Of a stretch of 64,000 nt of DNA, positions 38,865 through 47,875 are shown in pieces. A program made the position numbers and the translations under genes. The notes beneath the pieces were generated by a model that saw only the letters and a list, made by a program, of their open reading frames with translations, searched no databases and was not told the origin of the DNA. Within the stretch, counting starts at the first letter, position 1. Each line of letters starts with the position of its first letter. This stretch comes from Mangrovibacter plantisponsor (GTDB taxonomy: Bacteria; Pseudomonadota; Gammaproteobacteria; Enterobacterales; Enterobacteriaceae), in assembly GCF_003182475.1 (NCBI RefSeq), contig NZ_QGTS01000005.1, positions 195,401 to 259,400 of the forward strand, given 5' to 3'.

Positions 38865-39779
38865 ATGAGCTGGATTGAACGAATTCTCAATAAGAGCAAC
38901 ATTACCCCAACCCGCCGCGCTAACATCCCGGAAGGGGTGTGGACGAAATGTGACAGCTGCGGACAGGTGCTGTACCGCGCTGAGCTGGAGCGCAACCTTG
39001 AGGTGTGCCCGAAGTGTGATCACCATATGCGCATGTCTGCGCGTGCACGCCTGCATACCTTGTTAGATGAAGATTCGCTGGTAGAGTTGGGAAGTGAACT
39101 TGAGCCTAAAGATGTGCTGAAGTTCAAAGACTCCAAGAAATACAAAGATCGCCTGGCAACTGCCCAAAAAGAAACGGGTGAGAAAGATGCACTGGTCGTA
39201 ATGAAAGGCACACTGTATGGCATGCCGGTTGTTGCGGTTGCATTTGAGTTTGCTTTTATGGGCGGCTCAATGGGCTCTGTCGTCGGTGCGCGCTTTATTC
39301 GTGCTGTTGAACAGGCGCTCGAAGATAACTGCCCGCTGGTTTGTTTTTCTGCATCAGGTGGTGCACGTATGCAGGAAGCACTGATGTCGTTGATGCAAAT
39401 GGCTAAAACCAGTGCAGCATTAGCAAAAATGCAGGAACGCGGCTTGCCGTATATTTCTGTACTGACCGACCCAACTATGGGTGGTGTATCAGCCAGTTTC
39501 GCCATGCTTGGTGATTTGAATATTGCCGAACCAAAAGCACTGATTGGCTTTGCCGGTCCGCGTGTTATTGAGCAAACTGTGCGTGAGAAATTGCCACCAG
39601 GTTTCCAGCGCAGTGAGTTCCTGATTGAAAAAGGGGCGATTGATATGATTATTCGCCGCCCGGAAATGCGCCTGAAACTGGCACAAATTCTGGCGAAACT
39701 GACTAATCAGCCTGCTCCAAACCCGGATGAAACTGCCGTCATTACGCCGGTAGTTCCCGAAGAAGGCGATGAAGCCTGA
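38865..39779 (+). CDS. accD: Acetyl-CoA carboxylase carboxyltransferase subunit beta AccD
   Basis: Beta subunit of the carboxyltransferase that makes malonyl-CoA with AccA. 304 residues, as in E. coli. N-terminal zinc ribbon C-X2-C-X15-C-X2-C in [13 protein letters not shown] and [12 protein letters not shown]; carboxyltransferase core with [33 protein letters not shown] and [17 protein letters not shown]. The ATG at 38865 (AGAAAGG upstream) gives MSWIERI as in E. coli; the in-frame codon at 38790 is rejected. Confidence 0.97.
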   Translation: MSWIERILNKSNITPTRRANIPEGVWTKCDSCGQVLYRAELERNLEVCPKCDHHMRMSARARLHTLLDEDSLVELGSELEPKDVLKFKDSKKYKDRLATAQKETGEKDALVVMKGTLYGMPVVAVAFEFAFMGGSMGSVVGARFIRAVEQALEDNCPLVCFSASGGARMQEALMSLMQMAKTSAALAKMQERGLPYISVLTDPTMGGVSASFAMLGDLNIAEPKALIGFAGPRVIEQTVREKLPPGFQRSEFLIEKGAIDMIIRRPEMRLKLAQILAKLTNQPAPNPDETAVITPVVPEEGDEA

Positions 39780-39788
39780 CAAGACTCC

Positions 39789-39815
39789 ACGGGCGGCGCA
39801 TACAGCGCTGCCCGT
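39789..39815. repeat. Intercistronic hairpin accD-folC
   Basis: ACGGGCGGCGC / GCGCTGCCCGT, 11-bp stem with one G-U pair and a 5-base loop, no T run. It lies between accD and folC and is probably an mRNA-stability or attenuation element. Confidence 0.5.
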
Positions 39816-39850
39816 TCTACTATTGAATACAGTTATGCAGAACGGCGTTT

Positions 39851-41119
39851 ATGAAACACGAATTGCATCTTGAAGCCACGTCGCCTTTGGCAACGTGGCT
39901 TTCTTATCTGGAAAATCTCCACTCCAAAACCATTGATCTGGGGCTTGAGCGTGTTGCGAAAGTCGCGGACACAATGGGTGTTCGCAAACCAGCTCCTTTT
40001 GTTTTTACCGTTGCCGGAACGAATGGCAAAGGCACAACTTGCCGCATGCTGGAAACCACGCTGATTGCCGCCGGGTATCGGGTTGGTGTCTACAGTTCTC
40101 CGCATTTGGTTCGCTATACCGAACGGGTGCGTATTCAGGGGCAGGAACTGGATGCCGGGCAACATACAGCGTCATTCGCTGCAATAGACTCTGCGCGTGG
40201 GGAGACATCTCTCACCTATTTTGAATTTGGTACGTTATCGGCGCTGTATCTGTTTAAACAGGCTGCCGTCGATGTGGCTATTCTGGAAGTTGGCCTGGGT
40301 GGGCGCCTTGATGCGACCAACATTGTTGACTGTGATGTTGGCGTTATTACCAGTATCGCGCTGGACCATACCGACTGGCTTGGCCCTGATCGCGAGAGCA
40401 TTGGCCGGGAAAAAGCCGGTATTTTGCGTGGTGGTAAACCGGCGATCGTCGGCGAGCCCGATATGCCCGAGACCATCGCGCAGGTAGCGCAGGATAAAGG
40501 CGCGCTATTGAGCCGGGTAGGGCAGGACTGGTGTTACTCGGTTAACGAGCAACACTGGCGTTTCAGCGATAAGTTCGGTGAGCTGGGCAACCTTCCGCTG
40601 CCTCTGGTGCCGCAGCCTAATGCTGCCACTGCGCTGGCAGCACTGCGCGCCAGTGGGCTCAGTGTTACTGAACAGCATATTCGGGACGGCTTGCGTAATG
40701 CCACTTTGCCCGGGCGTTTTCAGGTTGTGGCTCACTCACCACAGGTGATTCTGGATGTGGCACATAATCCGCATGCGGCGGGTTATCTCGCCACCCGGTT
40801 AGCGGCATTGCCAAAGGCCGGGCGAGTTCTTGCCGTGGTTGGCATGCTGCACGATAAAGACATCCAGGGTACGCTGGCATGTTTGTCACCACAGGTAGAT
40901 AGCTGGTATTGTGCTCCTCTGGAAGGGCCGCGTGGTGCTTCGGCAGAAACGCTGGTGGCGCATCTTCCCGGGGCCAGCACTTGGCCTGATGTAGCACACG
41001 CCTGGCGGGCAGCAATGGCGGATGCGGCCCCAGAAGATACCGTGCTGGTATGTGGCTCATTCCATACTGTGGCACATGTAATGGAAGAAATGGACGCGGG
41101 GACGACGGGTGGCAAGTAA
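39851..41119 (+). CDS. folC: Dihydrofolate synthase / folylpolyglutamate synthase FolC
   Basis: Bifunctional ATP-dependent ligase that adds the first Glu to dihydropteroate and then the polyglutamate tail. 422 residues, same as E. coli. Mur-ligase fold: P-loop VAGTNGKGTTCRMLE near residue 54, YFEFGTLSALYLF, EVGLGGRLDATNIVD, and the C-terminal LDVAHNPHAAGYLATRL. The 3' end overlaps dedD by 11 bp, so translation is coupled. Confidence 0.96.
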   Translation: MKHELHLEATSPLATWLSYLENLHSKTIDLGLERVAKVADTMGVRKPAPFVFTVAGTNGKGTTCRMLETTLIAAGYRVGVYSSPHLVRYTERVRIQGQELDAGQHTASFAAIDSARGETSLTYFEFGTLSALYLFKQAAVDVAILEVGLGGRLDATNIVDCDVGVITSIALDHTDWLGPDRESIGREKAGILRGGKPAIVGEPDMPETIAQVAQDKGALLSRVGQDWCYSVNEQHWRFSDKFGELGNLPLPLVPQPNAATALAALRASGLSVTEQHIRDGLRNATLPGRFQVVAHSPQVILDVAHNPHAAGYLATRLAALPKAGRVLAVVGMLHDKDIQGTLACLSPQVDSWYCAPLEGPRGASAETLVAHLPGASTWPDVAHAWRAAMADAAPEDTVLVCGSFHTVAHVMEEMDAGTTGGK

Positions 41120-41807
41120 GTTTCAAAACCGGTTAGTGGGCACTGTGGTGCTGGTTGCGCTGGCAGTTATTGTCTTGCCAGGGCTGCTCGACGGGCAAAA
41201 AAAGCACTATCAGGATGAGTTTGCAGCAATTCCGCTGGTCCCAAAAGCGGGTGACAAAGACGAAAACGACTTATTGCCGCCAGCCAGCCAGCCTATTCCG
41301 GCTCAACCTCCTGAAGGGGCGGCTGAAGAGGTAAGGGCGAGCAATGCTTCCAACTCGTCAATTGATACGGCAAATTTACCAGCCAATACCGGAGCCGGGC
41401 TGGATGCCATCCCGGTCGAAAGGGATTCTTCTGCATCCGGGCGTAACACGCAGGCTGTCACTCGCCAACCAGGTGCGGGTAAAACCACGGCGCAGCAACC
41501 TGTTTCCCAACCGGTCACTCAACCGAAAGTGCCGGTGAAAGAGGATACGCCACCCACACCTGAAGGTAAGGCATATGTGGTGCAACTCGGTGCGCTGAAA
41601 AATGCTGACAAAGTGAATGAGATAGTCAGTAAATTACGTGCTTCAGGTTACCGGGTGTATACCTTGCCAACCACACCCGTTCAGGGGAAAATCACCCGGA
41701 TTCTGGTCGGCCCGGAAGCATCGAAAGACAAACTCAAAGCTTCTCTTGGAGATTTGCACAGTTTGTCCGGGCTTAACGGGGTGGTGATGAATTACAGCGT
41801 TCATTAA
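41109..41807 (+). CDS. dedD: Cell-division SPOR-domain protein DedD
   Basis: Inner-membrane protein that goes to the division site through its SPOR domain, which binds denuded peptidoglycan. 232 residues (E. coli 220); GTG start at 41109 inside the end of folC, giving VASKFQNRLVGT, the conserved N-terminus. One transmembrane segment (about 9-27), a long Pro/Ala/Gln-rich periplasmic linker that is 12 residues longer and differs in composition from E. coli, and the SPOR domain from GKAYVVQLGALKNADKVNEI to the end. Confidence 0.94.
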   Translation: MASKFQNRLVGTVVLVALAVIVLPGLLDGQKKHYQDEFAAIPLVPKAGDKDENDLLPPASQPIPAQPPEGAAEEVRASNASNSSIDTANLPANTGAGLDAIPVERDSSASGRNTQAVTRQPGAGKTTAQQPVSQPVTQPKVPVKEDTPPTPEGKAYVVQLGALKNADKVNEIVSKLRASGYRVYTLPTTPVQGKITRILVGPEASKDKLKASLGDLHSLSGLNGVVMNYSVH

Positions 41808-41888
41808 CACTTTGGCAGGTAAAGAATATCAGGGGTAAGCGTTACGCTTGCCGCCTGGATAAGTGCCCGTTACACGGGCTCAGGGTTG

Positions 41889-41925
41889 TGGCGTTGAGCG
41901 TTTTTTCAACGCCATTTTTATTTTT
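41889..41925 (+). terminator. Terminator after folC-dedD
   Basis: Stem TGGCGTTGA / TCAACGCCA with a T-rich loop, then TTTTTATTTTT. It separates folC-dedD from cvpA-purF. Confidence 0.85.
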
Positions 41926-41944
41926 GCACGGGAAGGAAATCCCT

Positions 41945-41960
41945 ACGCAAACGTTTTCTT
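41945..41960 (+). promoter_or_regulatory. PurR operator of cvpA-purF
   Basis: ACGCAAACGTTTTCTT, a perfect match to the PurR consensus ACGCAAACGTTTTCNT. It is followed by TAGAAT, a plausible -10. The same operator controls cvpA-purF in E. coli. Confidence 0.93.
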
Positions 41961-42017
41961 TTTCTGTTAGAATGCGCCCCGAATCGGATGTCAGGGCGGT
42001 AAATCGTGGGACTTGAA

Positions 42018-42503
42018 ATGGTCTGGATAGATTACGCCATTATTGCGGTGATAGGTTTTTCCTGTCTGGTCAGCCTGATCCGTGGCTTTGTACGTGAAGC
42101 ATTATCGTTGGTGACATGGGGCTGCGCTTTCTTTGTTGCCAGCCATTACTATACGTATCTGGCAGTCTGGTTCACTGGCTTTGAAGAAGAGCTGGTGCGA
42201 AATGGAATTGCGATTGGCATTTTGTTTGTCGCGACACTGATAGTCGGTGCTATTGTCAACTATGTCATTGGCACGCTGGTTCAGAAAACGGGCCTGTCCG
42301 GTACAGACCGGGTGCTGGGTATCTGTTTTGGTGCTTTGCGTGGTGTGCTCATTGTTGCCGCTATCCTGTTTTTTCTCGATACCTTTACCGGTATGGCGAA
42401 AAGCGAAGACTGGCAAAAATCGCAATTGGTTCCGCAGTTCAGTTTCATCATCAGGTGGTTTTTTGACTACCTGCAAAGCTCGTCGAGTTTCTTACCCCGG
42501 TAA
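42018..42503 (+). CDS. cvpA: CvpA, colicin V production / envelope-homeostasis membrane protein
   Basis: Inner-membrane protein of 161 residues (E. coli 162) with four hydrophobic segments. Needed for colicin V production and linked to envelope stress tolerance; mechanism unknown. Blocks: MVWIDYAIIAVIGFS, SLIRGFVREALSLVTWGCAF and GTDRVLGICFGALRGVLIV. I take ATG 42018 because it gives the conserved MVWIDYAI; an in-frame GTG at 42006 would add four residues. First gene of the PurR-regulated cvpA-purF operon; 96 bp separate the two genes. Confidence 0.94.
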   Translation: MVWIDYAIIAVIGFSCLVSLIRGFVREALSLVTWGCAFFVASHYYTYLAVWFTGFEEELVRNGIAIGILFVATLIVGAIVNYVIGTLVQKTGLSGTDRVLGICFGALRGVLIVAAILFFLDTFTGMAKSEDWQKSQLVPQFSFIIRWFFDYLQSSSSFLPR

Positions 42504-42599
42504 TTGTATCGGGGGGTGTGGCAAAGAACACACTGGCCTCCAGGCCTGTTATATTCAGGTGGGGTAACGGCTGTGTGTTCATGATGAGGAAAAGACAAC

Positions 42600-44117
42600 A
42601 TGTGCGGTATTGTCGGTATCGCCGGTGTTATGCCGGTAAACCAGTCGATTTATGACGCGTTAACGGTGTTACAACACCGTGGGCAGGATGCCGCTGGCAT
42701 CATCACCATTGATGAAAACAATTGTTTTCGCCTGCGTAAAGCAAATGGCCTGGTGAGTGATGTATTTGAAGCCCGGCATATGCAACGTTTGCAGGGCAAT
42801 ATGGGGCTCGGCCATGTTCGTTACCCGACTGCTGGCAGTTCAAGCGCATCTGAAGCACAGCCGTTCTATGTGAACTCTCCTTATGGTATTACCCTGGCGC
42901 ATAACGGTAACCTGACTAATGCTCATGAGTTACGCAAAAAGCTGTTCGAAGAAAAACGTCGCCACATCAATACCACCTCAGATTCTGAAATTCTGCTGAA
43001 TATTTTTGCCAGCGAACTGGATAACTACCGCCATTACCCTCTTGAAGCAGATAATATCTTCTCTGCTATTGCCGGCACTAACCGCCAGATCCGTGGTGCG
43101 TATGCCTGTGTTGCAATGATCATTGGGCATGGCATGGTGGCTTTCCGCGATCCACACGGTATCCGTCCGTTGGTGCTGGGTAAACGCGAAGTCAGCGACG
43201 GGCGTACCGAGTACATGGTTGCTTCGGAAAGCGTCGCGCTGGATACCCTGGGTTTTGATTTCATTCGTGACGTCGCACCGGGTGAAGCGGTGTACATTAC
43301 CGAGAAAGGCCAACTGTTTACTCGCCAGTGTGCCGATAACCCCACCAGTAACCCTTGCCTGTTTGAATACGTTTATTTCGCCCGTCCGGATTCTTTCATC
43401 GATAAGATTTCCGTTTACAGCGCTCGCGTGGGTATGGGGACAAAATTGGGTGAGAAGATTGCCCGTGAATGGGAAGATCTGGATATCGATGTGGTGATTC
43501 CAATTCCGGAAACCTCCTGCGATATCGCACTGGAAATTGCCCGTATTCTGAATAAACCTTACCGCCAGGGTTTTGTGAAAAACCGCTATGTAGGCCGTAC
43601 TTTTATCATGCCCGGGCAGCAGTTACGCCGTAAATCAGTGCGCCGTAAGCTTAATGCCAACCGCGCTGAATTCCGTGATAAAAATGTCCTGCTGGTAGAT
43701 GACTCCATCGTGCGCGGAACCACTTCCGAACAGATTATCGAAATGGCGCGTGAAGCCGGAGCGAAGAAAGTGTATCTGGCATCCGCTGCGCCAGAGATTC
43801 GTTTCCCGAATGTGTACGGTATTGATATGCCGAGCGCAAACGAGCTGATTGCCCATGGTCGCGAAGTGGATGAGATCCGCGAGTTAATTGGTGCTGATGG
43901 ACTGATTTTCCAGGATCTCAATGATCTGATTGAGGCTGTACGTGCCGAGAACCCGGATATTCAGCAATTCGAATGCTCAGTGTTCAATGGGGTTTATGTC
44001 ACGAAAGATGTTGACCATAACTACCTTGAGTACCTGGAATCATTGCGTAACGACGACGCCAAAGCTGTGCAGCGCCAGAACGAAGTAGAAAGCCTGGAAA
44101 TGCATAACGAAGGCTGA
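42600..44117 (+). CDS. purF: Amidophosphoribosyltransferase PurF
   Basis: First committed step of purine synthesis: makes 5-phosphoribosylamine from PRPP and glutamine. 505 residues, same as E. coli. After Met removal the N-terminal Cys of [10 protein letters not shown] is the glutaminase nucleophile; the PRPP-binding loop is [17 protein letters not shown]. In E. coli, ubiX follows; here a strong terminator follows and the next gene is argT. Confidence 0.97.
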   Translation: MCGIVGIAGVMPVNQSIYDALTVLQHRGQDAAGIITIDENNCFRLRKANGLVSDVFEARHMQRLQGNMGLGHVRYPTAGSSSASEAQPFYVNSPYGITLAHNGNLTNAHELRKKLFEEKRRHINTTSDSEILLNIFASELDNYRHYPLEADNIFSAIAGTNRQIRGAYACVAMIIGHGMVAFRDPHGIRPLVLGKREVSDGRTEYMVASESVALDTLGFDFIRDVAPGEAVYITEKGQLFTRQCADNPTSNPCLFEYVYFARPDSFIDKISVYSARVGMGTKLGEKIAREWEDLDIDVVIPIPETSCDIALEIARILNKPYRQGFVKNRYVGRTFIMPGQQLRRKSVRRKLNANRAEFRDKNVLLVDDSIVRGTTSEQIIEMAREAGAKKVYLASAAPEIRFPNVYGIDMPSANELIAHGREVDEIRELIGADGLIFQDLNDLIEAVRAENPDIQQFECSVFNGVYVTKDVDHNYLEYLESLRNDDAKAVQRQNEVESLEMHNEG

Positions 44118-44137
44118 TAATCACTCGCTTTGTTCCT

Positions 44138-44177
44138 GGGCCCCGGTGCAACAATCTGCACCGGGGCCTTTGTTTTT
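44138..44177 (+). terminator. Terminator of cvpA-purF
   Basis: Stem GGCCCCGGTGCA / TGCACCGGGGCC with loop ACAATC, then TTTGTTTTT. Very strong; starts about 20 bp after the purF stop. Confidence 0.93.
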
Positions 44178-44250
44178 ATGGTAAACAGCGAACGGGTAAG
44201 TACGAAATAAGTGCAAGACGGCTTCCCATGCTCATCGAAAAATGCCTGCC

Positions 44251-44297
44251 TGCACTGGTTGGGTGCGAAAGTTCAGTACGTGCACACTTATGGCGCG
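44251..44297 (+). promoter_or_regulatory. Two NtrC-like enhancer sites upstream of argT
   Basis: TGCACTGGTTGGGTGCG at 44251-44267 and TGCACACTTATGGCGCG at 44281-44297. The NtrC consensus is TGCAC-N7-GTGCA; the first fits well, the second has one altered half. They are 30 bp apart (about three turns) and 150-200 bp upstream of the sigma-54 promoter, a normal enhancer layout. Confidence 0.65.
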
Positions 44298-44448
44298 TTT
44301 TTGCAGGCGCGATCAAAACCTCGATATTTACTCTTTGATAACACGCAAAATTAGCTTTTCCTCGCAAGCATAGCTGCTATCTTTCATTGGCAGGCCTTGA
44401 TGCAACGTTTTTTTAACAAACTGGCGAATCTGCCTGAAGTTAAAAAAG

Positions 44449-44464
44449 TGGCACGGTAAGTGCA
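44449..44464 (+). promoter_or_regulatory. Sigma-54 promoter of argT
   Basis: TGGCACGGTAAGTGCA: GG and GC elements separated by exactly ten bases, matching the TGGCAC-N5-TTGCA consensus well. About 75 bp upstream of the argT start codon. Confidence 0.85.
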
Positions 44465-44539
44465 AGCTTCAGTATGCAAAACACAACACTACAAAACACA
44501 ACACATCACGTAAAACGTCTGAACTCTTGAGGGTAAAGT

Positions 44540-45322
44540 ATGAAGAAGAAGGTTCTTGCACTGTCTTTGCTGTTAGGACTGACCGCAGCCAGCAGTGTTT
44601 TCGCAGCAATTCCTAAAGATATCCGCATTGGTACCGACCCAACTTATGCTCCTTTCTCTTCTAAGGATGCCAGCGGTAAACTCGTGGGCTTTGATATCGA
44701 CCTTGGTGATGCCATGTGTGCCAAAATGCATGCTAAATGCACCTGGGTTAGCAGTGATTTCGATGCGCTTATTCCGTCTCTGAAAGCCAAAAAAATCGAC
44801 GCTATCATTTCTTCTCTCTCTATCACTGAAAAACGTCAGCAGGAAATTGCTTTCTCCGAGAAGCTTTACGCTGCAGACTCTCGCCTGATTGCTGCCAAAG
44901 GCTCACCGATTCAGCCAACGCTTGCTTCGCTGAAAGGCAAGCATGTCGGCGTCCTGCAGGGCTCTACTCAGGAAGCATATGCTAATGAAAAATGGCGTCC
45001 GCAAGGGGTTGATGTTATCTCCTACCAGACCCAGGACCTTATCTATTCAGACCTGGTTGCAGGCCGCCTGGATGCAGCATTCCAGGATGAAGTGGCTGCC
45101 AGCGAAGGCTTCCTGAAACAACCAGCTGGTAAAGACTTTGCCTTTGCCGGCCCGTCAGTAAAAGATAAGAAATACTTTGGTGATGGTACTGGTGTTGGTC
45201 TGCGTAAAGAAGATGCTGACCTGAAAGCGGCCTTTGATAAAGCATTTGATGAAGTTCGCAAAGACGGTACTTACGACAAACTGGCTAAGAAATATTTTGA
45301 TTTCAATGTTTACGGCGAGTAA
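44540..45322 (+). CDS. argT: Lysine/arginine/ornithine-binding periplasmic protein ArgT
   Basis: Periplasmic substrate-binding protein that delivers Lys, Arg and ornithine to the HisQMP importer. 260 residues, same as E. coli. Sec signal [19 protein letters not shown], cleavage after SVFA. Binding-protein signature [18 protein letters not shown], then [18 protein letters not shown] and [19 protein letters not shown]. Paralogue of hisJ immediately downstream (they share most motifs). Under a sigma-54 promoter with NtrC-like sites, so induced by nitrogen limitation. Confidence 0.96.
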   Translation: MKKKVLALSLLLGLTAASSVFAAIPKDIRIGTDPTYAPFSSKDASGKLVGFDIDLGDAMCAKMHAKCTWVSSDFDALIPSLKAKKIDAIISSLSITEKRQQEIAFSEKLYAADSRLIAAKGSPIQPTLASLKGKHVGVLQGSTQEAYANEKWRPQGVDVISYQTQDLIYSDLVAGRLDAAFQDEVAASEGFLKQPAGKDFAFAGPSVKDKKYFGDGTGVGLRKEDADLKAAFDKAFDEVRKDGTYDKLAKKYFDFNVYGE

Positions 45323-45345
45323 GCCAACCCTATAGTCTGTCGTCA

Positions 45346-45369
45346 GGCCAGCCACAACGGTGGCTGGCC
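45346..45369. repeat. Hairpin after argT
   Basis: GGCCAGCCAC-AACG-GTGGCTGGCC, perfect 10-bp stem with tetraloop AACG, 23 bp after the argT stop. There is no T run. It may stabilise the argT message and limit read-through to hisJ. Confidence 0.7.
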
Positions 45370-45387
45370 GGGGATGTGGGTAAGGTA

Positions 45388-45457
45388 TGTGCCTTTTTGG
45401 TGCAGGATGAAACCCTGTCGTATGGTTTTGGTGCGTAGTGTGCACCAAAATGGGGTG
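45388..45457 (+). promoter_or_regulatory. NtrC-like sites upstream of hisJ
   Basis: TGTGCCTTTTTGGTGCA (45388-45404) has a perfect right half; TGCACCAAAATGGGGTG (45441-45457) has a perfect left half and centre. A perfect inverted repeat TTTTGGTGC / GCACCAAAA (45426-45450) overlaps. Together they look like an NtrC-binding cluster 80-150 bp upstream of the sigma-54 element. Confidence 0.5.
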
Positions 45458-45536
45458 CGCGAATTACGGTGTCAGGTCACCATAATAATAACTTATTGTG
45501 GTATCTAAGATTATTCTTCACCGTTTTCTTCCATGC

Positions 45537-45553
45537 TGGCACAGAATCTGCTA
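45537..45553 (+). promoter_or_regulatory. Candidate sigma-54 promoter of hisJQMP
   Basis: TGGCACAGAATCTGCTA: perfect -24 box TGGCAC, GG to GC distance of ten bases, weaker -12 box (CTGCT). About 55 bp before the hisJ start codon. Confidence 0.65.
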
Positions 45554-45608
45554 TTACCCCCTGACAAAAATTGTCATTCAGGACAAGTACAGTCTATTGA
45601 GGATGAGT

Positions 45609-46391
45609 ATGAATAAGAAGGTTTTCGCCCTTTCACTGGCATTATTGTGCTCCAGTGTTTCCACAGCATTCGCGGCATTTCCTGAGAGTATCCGTATCGG
45701 GACCGACCCAACCTATGCCCCCTTTGAGTCGAAAAGTGCCAGTGGGGAACTGGTCGGTTTTGATATCGACCTGGCGAAAGAGCTTTGTAAACGAATCCAT
45801 ACCAAGTGCACCTTTGTAGAAAGCCCGCTGGATGCGCTGATCCCTTCTCTCAAGGCGAAAAAAATAGACGCCATCATGTCTTCACTCTCCATCACAGAAA
45901 AACGCCAGCAGCAGATTGCCTTTACCGACAAACTGTATGCGGCTGATTCTCGTCTGGTGGTGGCAAAAGGTTCCCCTATCCAGCCAACGGTTGAATCCCT
46001 CAAAGGGAAGCGTGTTGGTGTGTTGCAGGGTACCGTTCAGGAAACTTACGGTAATACATACTGGGCGCCTAAAGGCATTGAGATAGTCTCTTACCAGGGG
46101 CAGGACTCCATTTACGCAGACCTGATGGCCGGGCGTATTGATGCGGCGTTCCAGGATGAAGTGGCTGCCAGTGAAGGTTTTCTGAAGCAACCGGAAGGGA
46201 AAAGCTACCAGTTTGGTGGCCCGTCCGTGAAAGACGACAAACTGTTTGGCGTCGGCACGGGGATGGGGATCCGCAAAGAGGATAACGAGTTGCGGGAAGC
46301 GCTCAACAAAGCCTTCGCCGACATGCGTAAAGATGGTACTTACGACAAGCTGGCGAAGAAATATTTTGATTTTGATGTCTACGGTGGTTAA
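45609..46391 (+). CDS. hisJ: Histidine-binding periplasmic protein HisJ
   Basis: Periplasmic histidine receptor of the HisQMP importer. 260 residues, same as E. coli. Signal peptide [18 protein letters not shown], cleavage after TAFA; binding signature [18 protein letters not shown], and [13 protein letters not shown]. Of two nearby ATGs (45603 and 45609), the second is chosen: it gives the E. coli length and lies six bases after GAGG, whereas the first directly abuts it. Paralogue of argT in tandem. First gene of hisJQMP. Confidence 0.96.
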   Translation: MNKKVFALSLALLCSSVSTAFAAFPESIRIGTDPTYAPFESKSASGELVGFDIDLAKELCKRIHTKCTFVESPLDALIPSLKAKKIDAIMSSLSITEKRQQQIAFTDKLYAADSRLVVAKGSPIQPTVESLKGKRVGVLQGTVQETYGNTYWAPKGIEIVSYQGQDSIYADLMAGRIDAAFQDEVAASEGFLKQPEGKSYQFGGPSVKDDKLFGVGTGMGIRKEDNELREALNKAFADMRKDGTYDKLAKKYFDFDVYGG

Positions 46392-46407
46392 CGGTCACCA
46401 GTGATGC

Positions 46408-46431
46408 AACCTGCTCCAACGGGAGCAGGTT
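46408..46431. repeat. Hairpin between hisJ and hisQ
   Basis: AACCTGCTCC-AACG-GGAGCAGGTT, perfect 10-bp stem with the same AACG tetraloop as the hairpin after argT. In Salmonella a REP element at this point lowers hisQMP expression relative to hisJ; this hairpin may do the same job. Confidence 0.7.
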
Positions 46432-46466
46432 CGTATCGGAAAGACACTGACGGCAGGATACGCACC

Positions 46467-47153
46467 ATGTTGTATGGTTTTTCGCACGTTATTTTCCAGG
46501 GGGCGATTGTCACCCTTGAACTGGCAATCACTTCAGTACTCCTGTCAGTGATTATTGGGTTGGTTGGTGCCGGAGGGAAACTTTCAGGCAGCAAACCGCT
46601 GGCGTTCTTTTTTGAATGCTATACCACATTGATTCGTGGTGTTCCTGATCTGGTGTTGATGTTGTTGATCTTCTATGGTCTGCAAATTGCGCTTAATGCT
46701 GTGACCGATGCTTTCGGTATGGCGCAGATAGATATCGATCCGATGGTTGCCGGGATCATCACGCTGGGCTTCATTTATGGCGCGTATTTTACGGAAACCT
46801 TCCGTGGCGCTTTTCTGGCGGTTCCCAAAGGTCAGATTGAAGCCGCGACCGCATTCGGTTTTACCGGCTGGCAGATATTCAACCGGATTCTGTTCCCCTC
46901 AATGATGCGCTTTGCACTGCCTGGTATTGGTAACAACTGGCAGGTAATTTTGAAAGCAACCGCGCTGGTATCACTGCTTGGCCTGGAAGATGTGGTTAAA
47001 GCCACACAGCTTGCCGGGAAAAGTACCTGGCAACCGTTCTACTTTGCCATTGTTTGTGGGTTGATATATTTAGTGTTTACCACGGTATCAAATGGGGTCC
47101 TGCTGATGCTGGAACGCCGTTATTCAGTGGGCGTGAAGAGGGCAGACTTGTGA
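46467..47153 (+). CDS. hisQ: Histidine ABC transporter permease HisQ
   Basis: Inner-membrane permease, forms the channel with HisM. 228 residues, same as E. coli; five hydrophobic segments. Begins MLYGFSHVIFQGAIVTLELA; the EAA loop that contacts HisP is EAATAFGFTGWQIFNRILFP. The ATG at 46467 is chosen because the in-frame upstream codon at 46401 adds unconserved residues spanning the hisJ-hisQ hairpin. The stop overlaps hisM by four bases (GTGA). Confidence 0.95.
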   Translation: MLYGFSHVIFQGAIVTLELAITSVLLSVIIGLVGAGGKLSGSKPLAFFFECYTTLIRGVPDLVLMLLIFYGLQIALNAVTDAFGMAQIDIDPMVAGIITLGFIYGAYFTETFRGAFLAVPKGQIEAATAFGFTGWQIFNRILFPSMMRFALPGIGNNWQVILKATALVSLLGLEDVVKATQLAGKSTWQPFYFAIVCGLIYLVFTTVSNGVLLMLERRYSVGVKRADL

Positions 47154-47866
47154 TTGATATTATCCACGAATACTGGCAACAACTGCTCTGGACCGACGGT
47201 TACCGTTTTACTGGTGTCGCAATTACCTTATGGCTGCTTATCGCCTCGGTAGTGATGGGGGGCATCATGGCATTGTTTTTGTCGATAGCCCGCGTCTCCA
47301 GTAATAAATTTGTGGCGTTTCCGGTGTGGCTGTTTACCTATATTTTTCGCGGTACACCGCTGTATGTACAGTTACTGGTGTTTTATTCCGGGATGTATAC
47401 GCTGGAAGTTGTCAAAGGCAATATGCTGCTCAATGAGTTTTTCCGCAGTGGCCTGAACTGTACGATACTGGCGCTGACACTGAACACCTGTGCTTATACT
47501 ACGGAAATATTTGCCGGCGCGATCCGCTCTGTGCCACACGGTGAAATTGAAGCCGCCCGGGCATATGGCTTTTCTTCTGTTAAGTTGTATCGCTGCATTA
47601 TTTTGCCTTCTGCGCTGCGTATTGCGCTTCCGGCGTACAGCAATGAAGTGATTCTGATGCTGCACTCTACCGCACTGGCGTTTACCGCAACGGTGCCGGA
47701 TCTGCTCAAAGTTGCCCGTGATATTAACTCGGCAACCTATGAACCTTTTACCGCGTTTGGTATTGCCGCTGTGCTTTATCTGGCGATTTCGTTCTGCCTG
47801 ATAAGCCTGTTCCGCAAAGCTGAAAAACGCTGGCTCCAGCATGTTAAACCTGCCTCAACGCACTAA
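47150..47866 (+). CDS. hisM: Histidine ABC transporter permease HisM
   Basis: Second permease of the histidine / Lys-Arg-Orn importer. 238 residues with GTG start overlapping the hisQ stop by four bases; begins VIDIIHEYWQQLLWTDGYRF, matching E. coli HisM. EAA loop: EAARAYGFSSVKLYRCIILP. The longer frame reaching back to 47054 is inside hisQ and is not used. Confidence 0.95.
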   Translation: MIDIIHEYWQQLLWTDGYRFTGVAITLWLLIASVVMGGIMALFLSIARVSSNKFVAFPVWLFTYIFRGTPLYVQLLVFYSGMYTLEVVKGNMLLNEFFRSGLNCTILALTLNTCAYTTEIFAGAIRSVPHGEIEAARAYGFSSVKLYRCIILPSALRIALPAYSNEVILMLHSTALAFTATVPDLLKVARDINSATYEPFTAFGIAAVLYLAISFCLISLFRKAEKRWLQHVKPASTH

Positions 47867-47875
47867 GTGATAGCC

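Larger units (their letters stand above)
44178..44539. other. purF-argT intergenic region (argT control region, no ubiX)
   Basis: About 360 bp after the purF terminator. It contains two NtrC-like sites and a sigma-54 promoter, listed separately. E. coli has ubiX here; no remnant of a flavin prenyltransferase frame was found. Confidence 0.65.
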
